Source: Pleurotus ostreatus/Saccharomyces cerevisiae fusant
Lineage: Eukaryota > Opisthokonta
Length of the DNA stretch: 11,779 nucleotides
Assembly: GCA_024196135.1 (NCBI GenBank)
Contig: JAMQCK010001120.1
Location: 1 to 11,779 of the forward strand
Direction of reading: 5' to 3'
Shown one piece after another: positions 8,985 to 11,779 of the stretch. Numbering within the stretch: the first letter of the stretch is position 1; each line of letters starts with the position of its first letter. The notes beneath the pieces are model-generated. The model was given only the letters and a program-made list of their open reading frames with translations. It was not told the origin of the DNA and did no database searches. The position numbers and the translations under genes are program-made.

Positions 8985-8998
8985 CACGGACGTCCGTG
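8985..8998. promoter_or_regulatory. 14-bp palindrome CACGGACGTCCGTG
   Basis: A perfect palindrome with the core CGG-ACGT-CCG. Paired CGG triplets facing each other are the classic target of Zn2Cys6 dimers, and ACGT is a bZIP-type core. It lies about 1.4 kb upstream of the Zn2Cys6 gene, so a regulatory link is only speculation. Confidence 0.3.
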
Positions 8999-10103
8999 AA
9001 CAACACAAAGGGATCATGCGTTCGGAAAGACGGTAAATATACAAGGCACGTTTTGCATGCCTGCGCGGTCATAGAAGTGATATTCGAAGCATTATATGTA
9101 CTACGTTTCAATATTGGACTATGACAGGGGTCCTGGCGCACGATGGGGCACTGCGCGAGCTTGGCAGGATTTGGGCCCGAGGGAAAATCGACTTTGTTCC
9201 AAATGGGGCAACTTGATATCTCCGTCGAATGCGGAACCTAATCTCAGGAGTTCGGTCTTTGCCGAAGCAACAAGTTGACTTTTGCGAAGGCTAACAGCCT
9301 GTACGCCGACAGACTCAATGCTGTCGTATTTCTGGATAGTATTTTATATCACTCCGAAGCAGCCCTGTCGGGCTAGTCTGCAGTACAGAAATAAAATGAG
9401 CAAGCAGGCAACAGCAAGGCGCGAGCGCCACAGGAATCGAAGGACATCTGCAATTGAGTGGAACCACAGAAACGTCTCTTCCTTTCATGAGCGACCTATA
9501 CACCTGGTCGGCGGTTATATCCGCTATACTACGGACAAAGAAGATGGTAAGGCCGATATAACGATGCACAGGGCACCGGAGCAGCTCAGAAGCTCCACTT
9601 TCCCCAAACCTAGAAGATTATGGCGCAGCTCATCTGCACCGACATCGATCGCGCTCTACGCTCCTGAGCCAAGCCTGTTGTTGCCTTCGTTCCTCCCGCT
9701 GGCACAAGCAGAAGAGCGTAAGGCTGGGCAATCGGATCAGATAAGCCCTCATCTGACCTGTGCGTGCCACCGACCACGCTCATCGCGACAGAACCGCCGC
9801 GCCCGGGGCCCACCTCCTGTAACATGGGCGTCGTCCACTGAGGAGACGGCTGTTTGAGTCCAGAACCCAGGCCAATGATGGCGTCACAATTGCCAAAAAC
9901 GCGAAGCGTCACAGCGGGCGTGACCGTTGCTGGGGTCGAGCCGGGAGTCTCAGTCTGTGCGGTGAAGACAGTCAAGCAGTAGGTATGTACATTAGCAAGT
10001 ATACTGTGAGTGATGCGCGTCAACAACTCTAGTCAGCCATATGCAAGCATAGATCCAAGAAATAGATGGGTATAGATACGTCCCCTGCGAAGTCGAGTCG
10101 AGC

Positions 10104-11490
10104 TTAAGCCTCGTCTTCGTCGTTCTCCTTCTCCTCGTCGTTCCCCGGCCCTGAAGTGTCGTCCTCGTCCTTGCTTTCGCCCTCGTCCTCGCTTTCGTCT
10201 TCATCCTTGTCCGATTCACCGTCTTCGTCCGGGCGAACAGGTAGAGGCGGTTGACCAGGCAGCCGCTTCAATGCGAACTTGCAGACGAGGAAGCCCTGCA
10301 GTCCCTTTTCCCTGTAGGCCTGCGGGTGTCACGGTGAGTTCACCCGTATTTGGGCACCTAGGTAGGGCAAGGGCGCACCTTTTCGACGGTGTACAGACCA
10401 TCATAGCGGTAGCCCTCGGCCGGAGCGTAGGGCGAGTGTAACTTGAAGCCGCGAATGACGCGCACGGGTCTTTTCGTCTCGCAGGATTTCTGTGAGGAAA
10501 GAACAGTATCAGCACACGTCTCAAGTCACCTATAGTCGAGCCTGACCTTCAGCGAGGCATTGTACTAGAAAGGCGTCAGTACGAAGTGCGTGACTAGTTG
10601 GAAGGCGACGTACGTAGTTGTCGAAGTCCTGGTCAGAGGATTGCGGAGCAGTACGCAGCTATCCGGATATGTGAGGATCAACAAGCAGAATGCAACAGAG
10701 GCGACGCACGTTCTTCGGCTTGTCCTTCGTGCCCTTCAAGTCTCTGCCACCTGAAGTAAGTGTTAGCCATCTCGGTTATCGCGTGGTAAAAGGAATCGCA
10801 CCTGATCCGGTGTATGTGAAAGCCTCTCCCAAGTCGACGTCGTCCTCGTAGCCGCCACTAAGCGCAATGCTGTAGGCACCCGTCTCGGCATTGCCGGATA
10901 TACCAGCGACAAGGGGCGCGTGAACCGAATCTGCATGGCAACCTATGCGGCCCTGCCACCAGGTTCCCACCTCTATCCCAGGGATCGCTCCGTACCGCTT
11001 CCTGGATCACGTTTAGCTTCAGGCATGGACACGTGAACTGTAGCACACACGGGTACTTGGGCTTGCCGTCCTCACTACCCAGCTTGCCGGTGTTCTGCGA
11101 CGTACGACCGGTGTCGAAGGAGACGATCGTCTTCAAGGCCTTGTTGTGCTCGGCATTGTAATCGACCGACTTGCCGGCATTGCGTGCGCTACGACGCACG
11201 CCGCTAGGAGCCTCTACCGTCTCTACGCGCTTCGTCTTGGTATCAGGCCCTTCATCCTCTTCGCGGGCAGGGGGCTCCTTGCGCTTCTTCGGCGCAGCTT
11301 TCTTGGGCTTAGGTTTAGGAGTGGGCTTAGGTTTGTCCTTGAAGACTTGGGTTGTCGCAGCCTCTAATCCAAGTGAGATGAGGAGAGCTTTGTTCTGGGC
11401 ACGAGTTAGGGTCTTCAGACAGAGGGGAGTATTTGGTCGGCGCACCTTCTCGATATTTGCAGCCTTCAGCTTCTCATATGCGGACGGCAT
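10104..11490 (-). CDS. SRA-YDG domain protein (UHRF1-like methyl-DNA reader), 339 aa
   Basis: Eight exons: 11490-11446, 11394-11051, 11001-10802, 10750-10710, 10658-10614, 10564-10547, 10489-10379 and 10319-10104. Introns are 49-59 bp and the CDS is 1020 nt. Residues 1-26 ([20 protein letters not shown]) form an N-terminal helix usual in fungal relatives. Residues 34-54 are Lys/Pro-rich and basic, a likely nuclear signal or DNA-backbone contact. The SRA domain spans about 131-290, from [13 protein letters not shown] through [19 protein letters not shown] and PVRVIRG to YRYDGLY. Aligned to human UHRF1, the 5-methylcytosine pocket residues are kept: Y181, D184, Y193 and T194 (human Y466, D469, Y478, T479). 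Residues 299-339 are a strongly acidic tail. There is no RING, PHD, Tudor or SET domain, so it is a stand-alone reader. Known relatives recognise hemimethylated DNA and guide maintenance methylation (Uhf1 with Dmt5 in Cryptococcus); the same role is inferred here. Confidence 0.93.
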
Positions 11491-11747
11491 CTCGAACCTG
11501 CACGCGCTGCTGTGATGGCGGAACCAAACAGGTCGCGTCGCGTCAACGACGCGTCCAGTCACGCGTGACACCCGCAGGCGATCGCGACGCGTGACGGTCC
11601 CTGACGCCGGTCGAGAACGTCGACCAGGCCTCGAATGGCTCTCGAGCGATTTGCTAACCGCAATGCCTGCGATCCGGTAACACACGTACCCCGCCTTTAA
11701 GAGCGGAGAGGGGGCGCTCTGGAGCTGCACAGATCACCCTTACAACC
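11491..11747. promoter_or_regulatory. Bidirectional promoter region
   Basis: These 257 bp separate the ATG of the SRA gene (minus, 11490) from the ATG of the partial plus-strand gene (11748). The region is CpG-rich with repeated CGCG and carries three ACGCGT boxes. CTTTAAGAG near 11694, about 50 bp before 11748, is a weak TATA-like element for the plus gene. The minus frame stays open through it for 80 codons above the SRA ATG, but with no sign of protein conservation. Confidence 0.6.
11549..11592. promoter_or_regulatory. Cluster of three MluI cell-cycle boxes (ACGCGT)
   Basis: ACGCGT occurs at 11549-11554, 11561-11566 and 11587-11592. The middle copy sits in a perfect 10-bp palindrome TCACGCGTGA (11559-11568). 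ACGCGT is the MCB element bound by MBF (Mbp1/Swi6 family), which drives G1/S genes in fungi. The motifs are seen; the regulation is inferred. Confidence 0.5.
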
Positions 11748-11779
11748 ATGTCCATCGACGCCAAACTCGCCGCGGTCGA
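11748..11779 (+). CDS. Start of an unidentified gene (cut by window end)
   Basis: The ATG at 11748 has a strong context (ACAACCATGTCC) and opens the frame MSIDAKLAAV up to the window edge. It faces away from the SRA gene across a short promoter. Only ten codons are visible, too few to name a product or exclude a chance frame. Confidence 0.45.
   Translation, partial: MSIDAKLAAV

Larger units (their letters stand above)
7605..10103. other. Gene-poor 2.5-kb region
   Basis: The stretch lies between the promoter of the Zn2Cys6 gene (minus) and the 3' end of the SRA gene (minus). The longest open frames are on plus at 9282-9857, 7624-8145 and 8365-8811, and on minus at 9610-10026. They have composition-biased translations, no recognisable domain and no convincing splice partners. 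About 100-150 bp next to 10103 should be the 3' untranslated region of the SRA gene. I found no tRNA, no transposase or reverse transcriptase motif, and no long terminal or inverted repeat. Small palindromes occur at 8770-8804 and 8985-8998. It may be a long upstream regulatory region, a degraded element or the site of a non-coding RNA; sequence alone does not decide. Confidence 0.5.

Noticed and set aside
9282..9857. Plus-strand 191-codon frame
   Set aside because: Its translation is Arg/Ser/Pro-biased with no motif, and it lacks nearby promoter or intron signals.
9610..10026. Minus-strand 138-codon frame with a Thr/Pro-rich segment
   Set aside because: The TETPGSTPATVTPAVT stretch resembles secreted-protein linkers, but there is no signal peptide, domain or convincing splice partner, and the frame starts within the probable SRA 3' untranslated region. 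A decayed exon cannot be excluded.
10858..11730. Single uninterrupted 290-codon minus frame as the SRA gene N-terminus
   Set aside because: It includes 80 codons of promoter above the likely ATG at 11490, the in-frame intron 11445-11395, and runs out of the SRA frame after 11050. The spliced model restores the full domain.

Overview
This window looks like nuclear DNA of a filamentous basidiomycete, most likely an Agaricomycete. The genes are interrupted by many introns of about 47-64 bp with GT...AG ends, most with a recognisable branch point (CTAAC, CTGAC or similar) near the 3' end. The genes are tightly spaced, GC-rich and lie on both strands. The protein families fit: a basidiomycete-style BTB/POZ protein, a fungal Zn2Cys6 regulator and an SRA-YDG protein. 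No bacterial, plasmid or viral signal was seen. The order within Agaricomycetes cannot be fixed from sequence alone.

Layout, left to right. (1) Positions 337-1, minus: the 5' part of a secreted Ser/Asn-rich protein, running off the window. (2) 338-918: divergent promoter region, with a TATA box for the next gene. (3) 919-1565, plus: a 197-residue orphan protein, two exons. (4) 2096-3275, plus: a 373-residue acidic protein of unknown function, two exons. (5) 3529-5210, plus: a 526-residue BTB/POZ protein with a long disordered N-terminus, three exons. (6) 7548-5582, minus: a complete 491-residue Zn2Cys6 transcription factor in ten exons, convergent with the BTB gene. (7) 7605-10103: about 2.5 kb without a convincing gene, holding some palindromes. 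(8) 11490-10104, minus: a complete 339-residue SRA-YDG (UHRF1-type) methyl-DNA reader in eight exons. (9) 11491-11747: a divergent promoter with three ACGCGT boxes. (10) 11748 onward, plus: the first codons of a further gene cut by the window edge.

The genes do not form an obvious pathway or cluster. Two of them (BTB, Zn2Cys6) look like nuclear regulators and one (SRA) is predicted to read cytosine methylation. All exon models were assembled by hand from splice signals and reading-frame continuity. No RNA data or homology search was available.

The most interesting points are: the SRA protein, which keeps the 5-methylcytosine pocket but has a lengthened, lysine-rich 'NKR finger'; a triple MluI cell-cycle box in its promoter, which would suit S-phase expression; and very small exons (13, 18 and 29 nt) in the Zn2Cys6 and SRA genes, which automated annotation would probably miss. 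I found no clear undescribed multi-gene system.
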